A DNA stretch of 64,000 nucleotides from Novosphingobium sp. CECT 9465 (GTDB taxonomy: Bacteria; Pseudomonadota; Alphaproteobacteria; Sphingomonadales; Sphingomonadaceae), in assembly GCF_920987055.1 (NCBI RefSeq), contig NZ_CAKLBX010000001.1, positions 1,164,501 through 1,228,500 of the forward strand, in the 5' to 3' direction. Below the pieces are notes generated by a model, which was given only the letters and a program-made list of their open reading frames with translations, was not told the DNA's origin and did not search any database. Of the stretch, positions 1 through 6,763 are shown piece by piece (the stretch's first letter is position 1; the number at the start of each line of letters is the position of its first letter). The translations under genes were made by a program, and so were the position numbers.

Positions 1-390
1 GGCAATGCGATCGTCAAGCTGGCGACGTGCGAGAAGACCGCACCGTGGGAAAATCCACCGGAAACCGGCGCATTCGTCCAGCTGTTCGTGCAGGAGCGCG
101 CCACCACGGATGAACCGTTGGCCTGGCGCAAGGCGTTTTCGGGCTGGCTGTTCCGCAATGCGCCGTCGCTCAACGTCGTCGAGCATCCCGTCTATGACGT
201 GTGGGTGAAAGATTGCGCGATGACGTTTCCTGGCGAAGATGCGCCAAAAGCGGAAGAGCGCAGCGCCGCGAAACCCGCAGGCAGCCCCAGTGGAGCGCCC
301 AATGGAGCCGCCGCTCCGGCGCCCGTCGCCAGCCCATCACCCAGTTCTTCGGCCAGTGCCAGGGCAACGGCGGATTCTCCCGGCGAATAG
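1..390 (+). CDS. DUF2155 domain protein, C-terminal part (5' end outside window)
   Basis: An open frame enters at base 1 and ends at the TAG at 388-390. The visible part has the DUF2155 look: a compact region containing [17 protein letters not shown] and then [27 protein letters not shown], with cysteines at both ends. DUF2155 proteins are small exported alphaproteobacterial proteins of unknown role. After residue ~80 of the visible part comes a low-complexity Pro/Ala/Ser tail. That tail lies antisense over the end of aat for 199 bases, so the two genes share DNA in a convergent arrangement. The start and any signal peptide are outside the window. Confidence 0.8.
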   Translation, partial: GNAIVKLATCEKTAPWENPPETGAFVQLFVQERATTDEPLAWRKAFSGWLFRNAPSLNVVEHPVYDVWVKDCAMTFPGEDAPKAEERSAAKPAGSPSGAPNGAAAPAPVASPSPSSSASARATADSPGE

Positions 391-980
391 GGTCGCTGCG
401 CTTGTGACAGAAGTTGCAGATATTCGCGCTGTGGAATTTCCACCGCGCCCATTGATGTAAGATGAGCAGTCGTGAACTGGCAATCGAGCAACTCGGCTCC
501 CACGCGGCGCAGGGATGCAACCAGCCAGGCCAGCGCCACTTTCGATGCGTCGGCTTCGCGACTGAACATCGATTCGCCGCAGAACACGCGGGCAAAACCC
601 ACACCGTAAAGCCCGCCGACCAGCCGTCCATCCCTCCAGCATTCTATGGAATGGGCATGTCCGTGCTCGTGCAAACCGATGTAGCTTTCGCGGATGCGCG
701 TACTGATCCAGCTTTCTTCGGCATCGGGCCGTGGCGCGGCACACGCGTCGATCACCGATTCGAACGCCGCGTTGCAGGTCACCGAAAAGCGCCCCCGCCG
801 CAGCGTACGGGCCAGCGAGCGTGACATATGAAAGCCGTCCAGCGGCAGGATCGCCCGCATCTTCGGCTCTACCCAGAATACGTCAGGGTCATCGCGACTG
901 TCCGCCATCGGGAATATCCCCGCGCGGTAAGCCTTGAGCAGCAGCTCAGGCGGGATGGTATGGGGATCGTTGCGGGACAT
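192..980 (-). CDS. aat: Leucyl/phenylalanyl-tRNA--protein transferase
   Basis: Aat transfers Leu or Phe from charged tRNA to the N-terminus of proteins with basic N-terminal residues, marking them for ClpS/ClpAP degradation in the cytoplasm. The N-terminal family core is clear: [16 protein letters not shown], the [14 protein letters not shown] strand, then [18 protein letters not shown] and FCGESMFSR, and finally [25 protein letters not shown] text. I chose the ATG at 980; a TTG nine bases upstream is also in frame. About 45 residues at the C-terminus are Ala/Gly/Pro-rich and exceed the usual family length; this is the part that overlaps the DUF2155 gene on the other strand. Confidence 0.93.
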   Translation of the reverse strand: MSRNDPHTIPPELLLKAYRAGIFPMADSRDDPDVFWVEPKMRAILPLDGFHMSRSLARTLRRGRFSVTCNAAFESVIDACAAPRPDAEESWISTRIRESYIGLHEHGHAHSIECWRDGRLVGGLYGVGFARVFCGESMFSREADASKVALAWLVASLRRVGAELLDCQFTTAHLTSMGAVEIPQREYLQLLSQAQRPYSPGESAVALALAEELGDGLATGAGAAAPLGAPLGLPAGFAALRSSAFGASSPGNVIAQSFTHTS

Positions 981-1006
981 AATGTGCAAGTTTGTGTTTC
1001 GGTCGG

Positions 1007-1035
1007 TTGCATCCCCCGCGTCAACCCTCTAAGGG
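1007..1035 (+). promoter_or_regulatory. Possible promoter of tRNA-Trp
   Basis: TTGCAT, 17 bases, then TAAGGG, ending 13 bases before the tRNA. The -35 is reasonable and the -10 is poor. Its position between aat (other strand) and the tRNA is the main support. Confidence 0.3.
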
Positions 1036-1048
1036 GCCTTCCGAGCAC

Positions 1049-1124
1049 AGGAGCGTAGCTCAGTTGGTAGAGCATCGGTCTCCAAAACCGAGGGCCGTGG
1101 GTTCGAGTCCCTCCGCTCCTGCCA
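1049..1124 (+). tRNA. trnW: tRNA-Trp (anticodon CCA)
   Basis: 76 bases that fold as a complete cloverleaf: acceptor arm AGGAGCG/CGCTCCT, D-arm GCTCAGTTGGTAGAGC, anticodon stem TCGGT/ACCGA with loop CTCCAAA (CCA at 1082-1084), T-arm with GGTTCGAGTCC, discriminator G and an encoded CCA end. In alphaproteobacteria tRNA-Trp commonly precedes secE-nusG, as here. Confidence 0.97.
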
Positions 1125-1126
1125 CT

Positions 1127-1161
1127 CGCCACACGGGCAGTTTCTGCCGTGGCGGGTTTTT
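1127..1161 (+). terminator. Intrinsic terminator after tRNA-Trp
   Basis: CGCCAC and GGCAG pair with CTGCC and GTGGCG, with a 3-base bulge and a TTT loop, followed by GGTTTTT. It sits directly after the tRNA. Confidence 0.75.
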
Positions 1162-1172
1162 CAGGCAGACAT

Positions 1173-1206
1173 AAAAAACGGGGCGGTACGCATGGCGCCC
1201 GCCCCG
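1173..1206 (-). terminator. Intrinsic terminator of the Gly-rich exported protein gene
   Basis: Read on the minus strand, CGGGGCGG...CCGCCCCG is followed by TTTTTTAT. It lies about 95 bases after the stop at 1300. Confidence 0.7.
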
Positions 1207-1299
1207 AGTCCGTCTCACGCGTCTGGTTCGCTTGAGAACATCGGCGATCTTATGTGTTCATTTCGCGGAATACCAGCGTTGGCAGCCACTGGTGAGGCA

Positions 1300-1881
1300 T
1301 CAATTGCCAAGCAGTCCGCCCGCGGCACCCGTTGCGCGGCCAGCCACACCGCCGCCCAGCGCCCCACCGGCACTTGTGCCCATCGTGCCGATCTGTCCGC
1401 CGACCTGACTGCGGCCTGAAATCGTCGAATCGATTGTACCTGATGTGGCGACATCGTTCAGGCTCTCGCTCGCGCCGCGTTTCATGCGATCCGTACTGCG
1501 ATCAGCCTTGCGAGTTGCGCGGTCTGCCGTCGCGTCAGCCTTGCGCTTGGCACGGTCAGTTGTCGATTCGGCCTTGCGGGTTGTGCGATCTAGTGCGGCA
1601 TCTGCGTTACGCGCCGCGTTATCGACTGGTGGTGTAGGGGCTACAGTCTGGCCGCTTGCATTTGCCGTGCCGGAAACCGCGCCGCCCACGCCCTGGTCCG
1701 TTCCGGCCTGAACCGACCCGCTGACGCTGCCACCAGCTGTACCGCCAGTGGTGGCCGATCCGGCTCCGCCAGAAACTTGCGACCCTGCCTGTACTGAACC
1801 GCCCGCAGACACCTGACCGCTTTGGCCGTGTGCCGTGCTGGCGATGGTCATTGCCGCCAGCGAGATCATGATGCGTTTCAT
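1300..1881 (-). CDS. Exported low-complexity Gly/Ser/Ala protein with DRxxRKA repeats
   Basis: I do not recognise a named family. The start is the ATG at 1881, which has AAAGGA about 9 bases upstream and opens a standard signal peptide (MKRIMISLAAMTIASTAHG). A 54-residue upstream extension of the frame is rejected because it carries no such signal. The mature protein has a Gly/Ser/Val-rich first half (repeated GGS, GSV, QAG). It then has a charged segment of about five DRATRKAD-like 8-residue units, likely helical, and a glycine-rich C-terminus with GGALGGGVAG-like text typical of membrane- or envelope-associated tails. The protein is probably periplasmic or surface-exposed. Its gene stands alone with its own terminator. 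Confidence 0.6.
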   Translation of the reverse strand: MKRIMISLAAMTIASTAHGQSGQVSAGGSVQAGSQVSGGAGSATTGGTAGGSVSGSVQAGTDQGVGGAVSGTANASGQTVAPTPPVDNAARNADAALDRTTRKAESTTDRAKRKADATADRATRKADRSTDRMKRGASESLNDVATSGTIDSTISGRSQVGGQIGTMGTSAGGALGGGVAGRATGAAGGLLGN

Positions 1882-2190
1882 TTTTCCATTCCTTTCAGGG
1901 GTATGGTTGACCCAAATCTTGTTGCAGGGATCAAACCGGCGGGCGGTTTGGTTGGTTCCGGGCGTGATTATCGCTCCATCGGGATCACAGCGCGTCCCGT
2001 CGTGCGGCGCGCATGCGCCCTTCGCATGCCGCGCTCTTGCCATTTTGCCGCAGTCAGCCTAAATGAAGGCAACTCCGACATCGGAAAATCACCAGCCCCT
2101 CCCGGACTTGTCCGGGGCGGCGATGATCCCTAGGCGGAAGAAACGAGTTTCATTTCCGGCATCTGCCGCAGTTCTACAAGGCGTTCAGCA
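1882..2190. other. Intergenic region upstream of secE
   Basis: 309 bases between two divergent genes with no convincing ORF. It contains a candidate promoter (2037-2065) and a perfect short hairpin CCCGGAC-TT-GTCCGGG at 2101-2116 that could form in the secE leader. I see no operator or riboswitch that I recognise. Confidence 0.5.
2037..2065 (+). promoter_or_regulatory. Candidate sigma-70 promoter for secE-nusG
   Basis: TTGCCA, 17 bases, TAAATG. It would give a leader of about 120 bases containing the hairpin at 2101-2116. Confidence 0.35.
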
Positions 2191-2385
2191 ATGGCCAAGA
2201 CCAGCCCCGGCGAGTTCTTCAATCAGGTGAAGGCAGAAGCGCGCAAGGTCGTCTGGCCGACCCGCCAGGAAACGACCACCACCGCGATCTTCGTCGGCAT
2301 CATGATGCTGATCCTGGCGGTGTTCTTCCTCGGCATCGATTCGCTGTTCGGCATGACGGTCAAGTTCCTGCTTTCACTGGCTTGA
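2191..2385 (+). CDS. secE: Preprotein translocase subunit SecE
   Basis: 64 residues, the short alphaproteobacterial form with a single membrane span. The cytoplasmic amphipathic part EFFNQVKAEARKVVWPTRQE carries the family signature (KVxWPtrxE) and is followed by a hydrophobic helix at about residues 32-60. SecE clamps SecY in the SecYEG channel of the inner membrane. It is followed 50 bases later by nusG, the usual pair. Confidence 0.96.
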   Translation: MAKTSPGEFFNQVKAEARKVVWPTRQETTTTAIFVGIMMLILAVFFLGIDSLFGMTVKFLLSLA

Positions 2386-2435
2386 TTGACGCCCTGATCG
2401 CCGTTCCCGATATTTCCAGGACCAAAGAGAGACAT

Positions 2436-2972
2436 ATGGCCCGCTGGTACATCATTCACGCTTATTCCGGCTTCGAGAACAAGGTTCGCGATGCGATCAT
2501 TTCGGAAGCCGAGCGTATCGGCCTTTCGCAGCTGGTCGAAGCGGTCGAAGTGCCGACCGAGACCATTACCGAGGTCAAGCGCGGCAAGAAGGTTCAGGTC
2601 GAACGCAAGTTCATGCCGGGCTACGTTCTGGCCAAGCTGGCGATGAATGACGACATCTACCACCTCGTCAAGAACACGCCCAAGGTGACGGGTTTCCTCG
2701 GCACCAACAGCAAGCCGCAGCCGATTTCCGACAAGGAAGCCGCCCGCTATTTCGGCGCGCGCGAGCAGGCTGCCGCAGAACCGCGCAAGAGCGTGGTGGT
2801 CGATTACGAGATCGGCGATTCGGTCAAGGTCAACGCAGGGCCATTCGCTTCGTTCAACGGCATCGTCGAGGAACTCGACTTCGACAAGAGCCGCGTGAAG
2901 GTCTCGGTCTCGATCTTTGGCCGCGCCACCCCGGTGGAACTGGGCTTCGAGGAAGTCGAACTGGTTCGCTGA
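2436..2972 (+). CDS. nusG: Transcription termination/antitermination protein NusG
   Basis: NusG binds RNA polymerase near the clamp and couples it to Rho or the ribosome. The protein starts at the ATG at 2436 (MARWYIIHAYSGFENKV, the standard beginning of the NGN domain); an in-frame upstream ATG at 2382 overlaps secE and adds non-homologous residues. The NGN domain covers roughly residues 1-115 and the KOW domain the end, with VNAGPFASFNGIVEEL. The length of 178 aa is normal. It is probably co-transcribed with secE. Confidence 0.97.
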   Translation: MARWYIIHAYSGFENKVRDAIISEAERIGLSQLVEAVEVPTETITEVKRGKKVQVERKFMPGYVLAKLAMNDDIYHLVKNTPKVTGFLGTNSKPQPISDKEAARYFGAREQAAAEPRKSVVVDYEIGDSVKVNAGPFASFNGIVEELDFDKSRVKVSVSIFGRATPVELGFEEVELVR

Positions 2973-3136
2973 TCCATCGCAACACTTGCAATTTCGGGTC
3001 GATGCTGTATCGGCCCGCGCTTCGCGGGCGTAACTGCCCGTGATTCCGTGCGGGAGTCCCGGAGCAGTCCGGGGCGTTGACCGCTCACTCTGAGGCAGGG
3101 CGAGAGCGCTGCCGACAGGAAGAAAGGAGGCCCCTC
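2973..3136 (+). promoter_or_regulatory. nusG-rplK spacer / rplK leader with hairpins
   Basis: The spacer holds two clear hairpins, GCCCGCG-CTT-CGCGGGC (3013-3029) and CCCGGA-GCAG-TCCGGG (3058-3073). It then has an excellent ribosome site, AAAGGAGG at 3123-3130, six bases before the GTG of rplK. In many bacteria L1 represses rplK-rplA by binding the leader; whether these hairpins mimic the rRNA site cannot be settled by eye. No T-run follows the first hairpin, so it is not an obvious terminator of nusG. Confidence 0.4.
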
Positions 3137-3568
3137 GTGGCCAAGAAAATTGAAGGCTATATCAAGCTTCAGGTGAAGGCTGGCGAAGCCAAGCCTGCAC
3201 CGCCGATCGGTCCTGCGCTGGGTCAGCGCGGCGTGAACATCATGGAATTCTGCAAGCAGTTCAACGCTGCCACGCAGGAAGTCGAGAAGGGCACCCCGCT
3301 TCCGACCGTGATCACCGTCTATGCCGACCGTTCGTTCACGTTCGTCACCAAGACCCCGCCTGCCACGTTCTTCATCAAGAAGGCCGTCGGCATCCAGTCG
3401 GGTTCGAAGACCCCTGGCAAGGCTTCGGCCGGCACGATCACCCGCGCGCAGCTCGCTGACATCGCACAGGCCAAGATGAAGGACCTGAACGCGAACGACA
3501 TCGACGCCGCAACGAAGATCATCGAAGGCTCCGCTCGCGCGATGGGCCTCACCGTGGTGGAGGGCTGA
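3137..3568 (+). CDS. rplK: 50S ribosomal protein L11
   Basis: 143 residues starting at a GTG ([19 protein letters not shown]). L11 forms the GTPase-associated stalk base with 23S rRNA. The Pro-rich N-terminal domain ([20 protein letters not shown]) and the C-terminal RNA-binding domain ([18 protein letters not shown]) are both complete. The start is fixed by AAAGGAGG and by homology; the ATG at 3077 only adds an unrelated extension. rplA follows after four bases. Confidence 0.97.
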   Translation: MAKKIEGYIKLQVKAGEAKPAPPIGPALGQRGVNIMEFCKQFNAATQEVEKGTPLPTVITVYADRSFTFVTKTPPATFFIKKAVGIQSGSKTPGKASAGTITRAQLADIAQAKMKDLNANDIDAATKIIEGSARAMGLTVVEG

Positions 3569-3572
3569 GAAC

Positions 3573-4274
3573 ATGTCCAACCTGACCAAGAAGCAGAAGT
3601 CGCTGACCGAAAAGCTGGGCGACAACATGAAGCTTTACGCCGTCGATGACGCGATCAAGCTGCTGAAGGATCTCAAGAGCGCCAAGTTCGACGAGAGCCT
3701 TGAAGTTTCGCTCAACCTTGGCGTCGATCCGCGCCACGCAGACCAGATGGTCCGTGGCATGGTTACCCTGCCTTCGGGCACGGGCAAGGACGTGAAGGTT
3801 GCCGTGTTCGCCCGTGGCGACAAGGCTGAAGCCGCGCTCGCCGCCGGTGCCGACAAGGTTGGTGCCGAAGATCTGCTTGAAGACATGCAGAACGGCAATC
3901 TCGATTATGGCCGCGTGATCGCTACGCCCGACATGATGGGCATCGTCGGGCGCCTCGGCAAGGTGCTGGGTCCCAAAGGCCTGATGCCGAACCCGAAGCT
4001 GGGCACCGTCACCCCGAACGTCGCCGATGCGGTCAAGGCAGCCAAGAGCGGCCAGATCGAATTCCGCGTCGAAAAGGCCGGCATCATCCACGGCGGCATC
4101 GGCAAGCTCTCGTTCTCGGACGAAGCACTGCGCGCCAACTTCGACGCATTCGTCGATGCAATCGTCAAGGCAAAGCCTGCTGGCGCCAAGGGCAAGTACC
4201 TGCGCAAGATCGGTCTGTCGTCGTCGATGGGGCCCGGCCTGAAGGTTGACGTGGCACAAGTCCACGGCGGCTGA
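3573..4274 (+). CDS. rplA: 50S ribosomal protein L1
   Basis: 233 residues, full length. L1 forms the mobile stalk that assists E-site tRNA release and is a translational repressor of its own operon in several bacteria. Family text includes [19 protein letters not shown], the [25 protein letters not shown] region and [20 protein letters not shown]. It is followed immediately by a strong terminator, so rplJL/rpoBC are not contiguous here, unlike the enterobacterial order. Confidence 0.97.
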   Translation: MSNLTKKQKSLTEKLGDNMKLYAVDDAIKLLKDLKSAKFDESLEVSLNLGVDPRHADQMVRGMVTLPSGTGKDVKVAVFARGDKAEAALAAGADKVGAEDLLEDMQNGNLDYGRVIATPDMMGIVGRLGKVLGPKGLMPNPKLGTVTPNVADAVKAAKSGQIEFRVEKAGIIHGGIGKLSFSDEALRANFDAFVDAIVKAKPAGAKGKYLRKIGLSSSMGPGLKVDVAQVHGG

Positions 4275-4301
4275 TCCAGCCATTTGCGAATGGAAAAGGC
4301 G

Positions 4302-4335
4302 GGCCGGGAGGGGAAACCTTCCCGGCCTCTTTTTT
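4302..4335 (+). terminator. Intrinsic terminator of rplKA
   Basis: GGCCGGGA pairs with TCCCGGCC (extended by GG/CC, AAA loop) and is followed by TCTTTTTT. Confidence 0.92.
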
Positions 4336-4348
4336 GGCGGTCATCTCG

Positions 4349-4482
4349 TTTGCAAACATCATTTCGTCATTGCGAGGAGGCGAAGCTGACGCAGCAATCC
4401 AGTGTCGTTACACACCGCTCTGGATTGCTTCTCCCCGCTTCGCGGCGATCGCAATGACGAGGCGAAGGCTTGTGTTTGCAAA
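4349..4482. repeat. Palindromic repeat element (REP/MITE-like)
   Basis: A large imperfect inverted repeat. TCGTCATTGCGAGGAGGCGA (from 4364) reads back as TCGCAATGACGA ending at 4460, and GCAATCCAG pairs with CTGGATTGC around a central unpaired segment. An outer 10-base pair TTTGCAAACA (4349-4358) / TGTTTGCAAA (4473-4482) encloses it. The TCGTCATTGCGAGG...CAATGACGA ends match a palindromic element I know to be scattered through several alphaproteobacterial genomes. It has no coding capacity. Confidence 0.8.
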
Positions 4483-4540
4483 GGACACAATTCCCTATTT
4501 TGTGCTCCCGCAAATGGCGGGGGCAGGCTAGGGAGGGGTG

Positions 4541-4723
4541 ATGATCGAAAACGAAGCGCCGCAAGATCCGGTAACGCCCCACAACCCGGTAACGGCCGCC
4601 CGCTTGCAGGTGGAGGCGGTAATTCCGCCGGAAAAGCGCGGACCGGGCTGGGATCGGCACTGGCGCGAACTGGAACACTATGCCGAAGCGGCAATGGACT
4701 GGACGGTCAGCCAGCGGCCTTGA
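4541..4723 (+). CDS. Small hypothetical protein (60 aa)
   Basis: ATG at 4541 preceded by GGGAGGGG. The product begins MIENEAPQD and is acidic/Pro-rich at first, then has a short predicted helix with WDRHWRELEHYAEAAMDWT. I recognise no family. It is not a shadow of a longer gene, and its end overlaps the convergent lipoprotein gene by 17 bases. The good ribosome site and balanced composition favour a real gene, but conservation would need a search. Confidence 0.45.
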   Translation: MIENEAPQDPVTPHNPVTAARLQVEAVIPPEKRGPGWDRHWRELEHYAEAAMDWTVSQRP

Positions 4724-5252
4724 TGTTCGCTGCGGTGTAGCATTCAACGACAAGACTGATCGCGCTGCCATCGGCCACGCGCAGGACCGCGCGATGCGAC
4801 AGGACGGTGCCCTGGGGACACTCGGCCATGCGCCCCCGCACAGCCGCCAGCCGCTCGCGCCGGAAGCCGAGCGGGGCGACGACTTTCCCGAACGGGATAT
4901 CGGTCGTTTCCAGCGTCCGGTTCATGTCCGCCGTAAGCCGTGCGGGCACATACCAGTTGTGCGCGACCGACAGCACCGTGTCTCCGCACACCAGCCGCAC
5001 GTTGCGATAGACAACTTGTGCATCGCTGGACACGCCCAGATCGCGCCGCACTTCAGGCGTAGCGAGGCCTTGTGCCATGCGGTCTGCCAGCGCGCGGATG
5101 GTTGGCGGTTGGGCGATGCCCTGCGCTGCGCACCATTGACCCAGCGCTACGGTCGCGCTGTCATTGGCGGCAAGAACGCGCTCGAAACGGGGCATGGCGG
5201 CACTGGTGCATCCCGCCAGTGAAACCGCGCAAACCAGCAGCCACAGCCGCAT
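4707..5252 (-). CDS. Lipoprotein, possibly chorismate-lyase-like fold
   Basis: The likely start is the ATG at 5252, which begins right after the upstream gene's TGA. It gives MRLWLLVCAVSLAGC, a short lipoprotein signal with lipobox LAGC. The rest (~165 aa) contains VVYRNVRLVCGDTVLSVAHNWYVP and LETTDIPFGKVV. That pattern resembles the chorismate lyase/UTRA fold (substrate-binding Arg strand, then an 'xTDxPFG' turn). This is family resemblance only; a lipid-anchored enzyme would be unusual, so a binding or enzymatic role is unproven. The gene is translationally linked to the cyclophilin gene upstream. Confidence 0.6.
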   Translation of the reverse strand: MRLWLLVCAVSLAGCTSAAMPRFERVLAANDSATVALGQWCAAQGIAQPPTIRALADRMAQGLATPEVRRDLGVSSDAQVVYRNVRLVCGDTVLSVAHNWYVPARLTADMNRTLETTDIPFGKVVAPLGFRRERLAAVRGRMAECPQGTVLSHRAVLRVADGSAISLVVECYTAANIKAAG

Positions 5253-5253
5253 A

Positions 5254-5961
5254 TCAGGGCGTGGGCGCAAGCGCCGGGATCGTATCGGGCAGGCGGCGCG
5301 CGGTGATGATCCTGACCGGCCTGGCGAGAATCTGCCCGCGCATGATGCCCTCGCCCTCGGTCTCGGAAATCGGCGCGGCGAAGATGGCCTTCACCACGTC
5401 CATGCCTTCGATCACCTGCCCGAACGCGGCATAACCGGCTTTGGCTTCGGGATCGGTGGCGTCGGGCTGCGCATCGAGGCCGGGCTGGTCCGATACCATG
5501 ATCGAGAAGTCCCCCGTGGCGGTGCCGGGGGCATAGCGCGCCATCGAGAGCGTGCCCGCCTTGTGCAGGATGCCCGTCTGATCGGTGGGTTCATGGGCGA
5601 TTGGCGGCAGGTTGCGCCGGGGATCGCCGCGCGTGCCCGCCTGGATCAGGCCGTTGGGCTGTTCACCCCATTTCAGGTGCATGGCGCGATAGAACACCGT
5701 GCCATCGAAGCGCTTCGTTTCGGCATAGCGCACGAAGTTGCTGGCGCTGGCAGGCGCGCGCTTCACGTCCACTTCAACCACGATCGGCCCCGCGTCAGTG
5801 GTCATGGCAATCCGCACTTTGTCGGGCAAGGGGGCGGTCGATGGCTTGGCATAAGCTGGCACCGCAGGGCGCTGTACGGGTGGGCGCTTCTTTGCCGGGG
5901 CGGCGCCAACCAGCAGGATGGCAAGCGGGGCCAGTAGGGCAAGGCGACGTGTGAGCATCAT
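5254..5961 (-). CDS. Exported cyclophilin-type peptidyl-prolyl isomerase
   Basis: 235 residues: an N-terminal signal (RRLALLAPLAILLVGAAPA, ~22 aa), a Pro-rich linker, and a cyclophilin domain from about residue 48. Visible family text includes TDAGPIVVEVDVKRAPASASNFVRY, FDGTVFYRA, NGLIQAGTRGD and GDFSIMVSDQP, and later AAFGQVIEGMDVVKAI. It would catalyse cis-trans isomerisation of prolyl bonds in the periplasm. It starts one base after the stop of the CinA-like gene, so the three genes 6724-4707 are probably one operon. Confidence 0.88.
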   Translation of the reverse strand: MMLTRRLALLAPLAILLVGAAPAKKRPPVQRPAVPAYAKPSTAPLPDKVRIAMTTDAGPIVVEVDVKRAPASASNFVRYAETKRFDGTVFYRAMHLKWGEQPNGLIQAGTRGDPRRNLPPIAHEPTDQTGILHKAGTLSMARYAPGTATGDFSIMVSDQPGLDAQPDATDPEAKAGYAAFGQVIEGMDVVKAIFAAPISETEGEGIMRGQILARPVRIITARRLPDTIPALAPTP

Positions 5962-5962
5962 G

Positions 5963-6724
5963 TCAAATCCCGCCCGAAACCGGAATGCGGCCCAGGCTGG
6001 ACAGCCCTTCTTCGAGTGCCGCGCTGCAAGCCTTGAGCTGATCGTCGCTGACCGAGCGGATCACGAAGTTTGCGCCGGTGCGTCCTTCGCGGAAGAACGG
6101 GTAACTGCCGATCTGGCAGCCATCGAATGTCCTTTCGGTTTCACGCAGCAGGTCCGCAATCTCGCTTTCGCCAACCCAGCAGCCCACCGTGGTCGAAAGC
6201 AGCGGCAGCCCCCCTTCAAGCTGGCCGGTAAGCCCGTCGAGCATCTGGGCCGTGATGGCGGGCACACCGGCCATCAGGTAGACGTTTCCCGCGCGGATGC
6301 CCGGAGCGCCCGAAACACGGTTTTCGATCAGCTCGGCGCCTTCGGGCACCCGCGCCATGCGCAGGCGCGCATCAGTCAACCCGCCGCGTGATTCGTAATA
6401 GCTTTCGAGGATTGCGCGCGCCTTGGGGTGGATCACCACGTCAACGCCCAGCGCCTGCGCCACCGCGTCCACGGTGATATCGTCATGCGTCGGGCCGATG
6501 CCGCCGGTGGTGAACAGATAATCATTGCGGGCGCGCAGCGCGTTTACCGCCTCGACAATCGCCTCCATCACATCGGGCACGACCCGCACTTCGCGCAAAC
6601 GGATGCCCTGAACCCCAAGCCACGTGGCGACTTGTGCGATGTTCTTGTCTTGCGTGCGGCCTGAGAGGATTTCATCGCCGACCACGATCAGGGCGGCGGT
6701 CCAGATGCGGGATTCGTTGGTCAT
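5963..6724 (-). CDS. CinA-like molybdopterin-binding domain protein
   Basis: 253 residues matching only the N-terminal COG1058/MoCF_biosynth part of CinA. It shows ALIVVGDEILSGRTQDKNIAQVATWLG, then FTTGGIGPTHDDITVDAVAQALG (the GGxGPTxDD phosphate/pterin-binding motif). It lacks the C-terminal nicotinamide-nucleotide amidase domain of full-length CinA. In the family this domain can hydrolyse ADP-ribose or act on pyridine nucleotides; the specific role here is unknown. First gene of the probable 6724-4707 operon. Confidence 0.85.
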   Translation of the reverse strand: MTNESRIWTAALIVVGDEILSGRTQDKNIAQVATWLGVQGIRLREVRVVPDVMEAIVEAVNALRARNDYLFTTGGIGPTHDDITVDAVAQALGVDVVIHPKARAILESYYESRGGLTDARLRMARVPEGAELIENRVSGAPGIRAGNVYLMAGVPAITAQMLDGLTGQLEGGLPLLSTTVGCWVGESEIADLLRETERTFDGCQIGSYPFFREGRTGANFVIRSVSDDQLKACSAALEEGLSSLGRIPVSGGI

Positions 6725-6763
6725 GCCATGCAGCCTAAAGCAACCACCGCCACCGCAAAAGCG

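Noticed and set aside
4364..4460. Inverted repeat after rplA as a transcription terminator
   Set aside because: A strong terminator already lies at 4302-4335; this repeat has no T-run and its ends match a dispersed repeat type.
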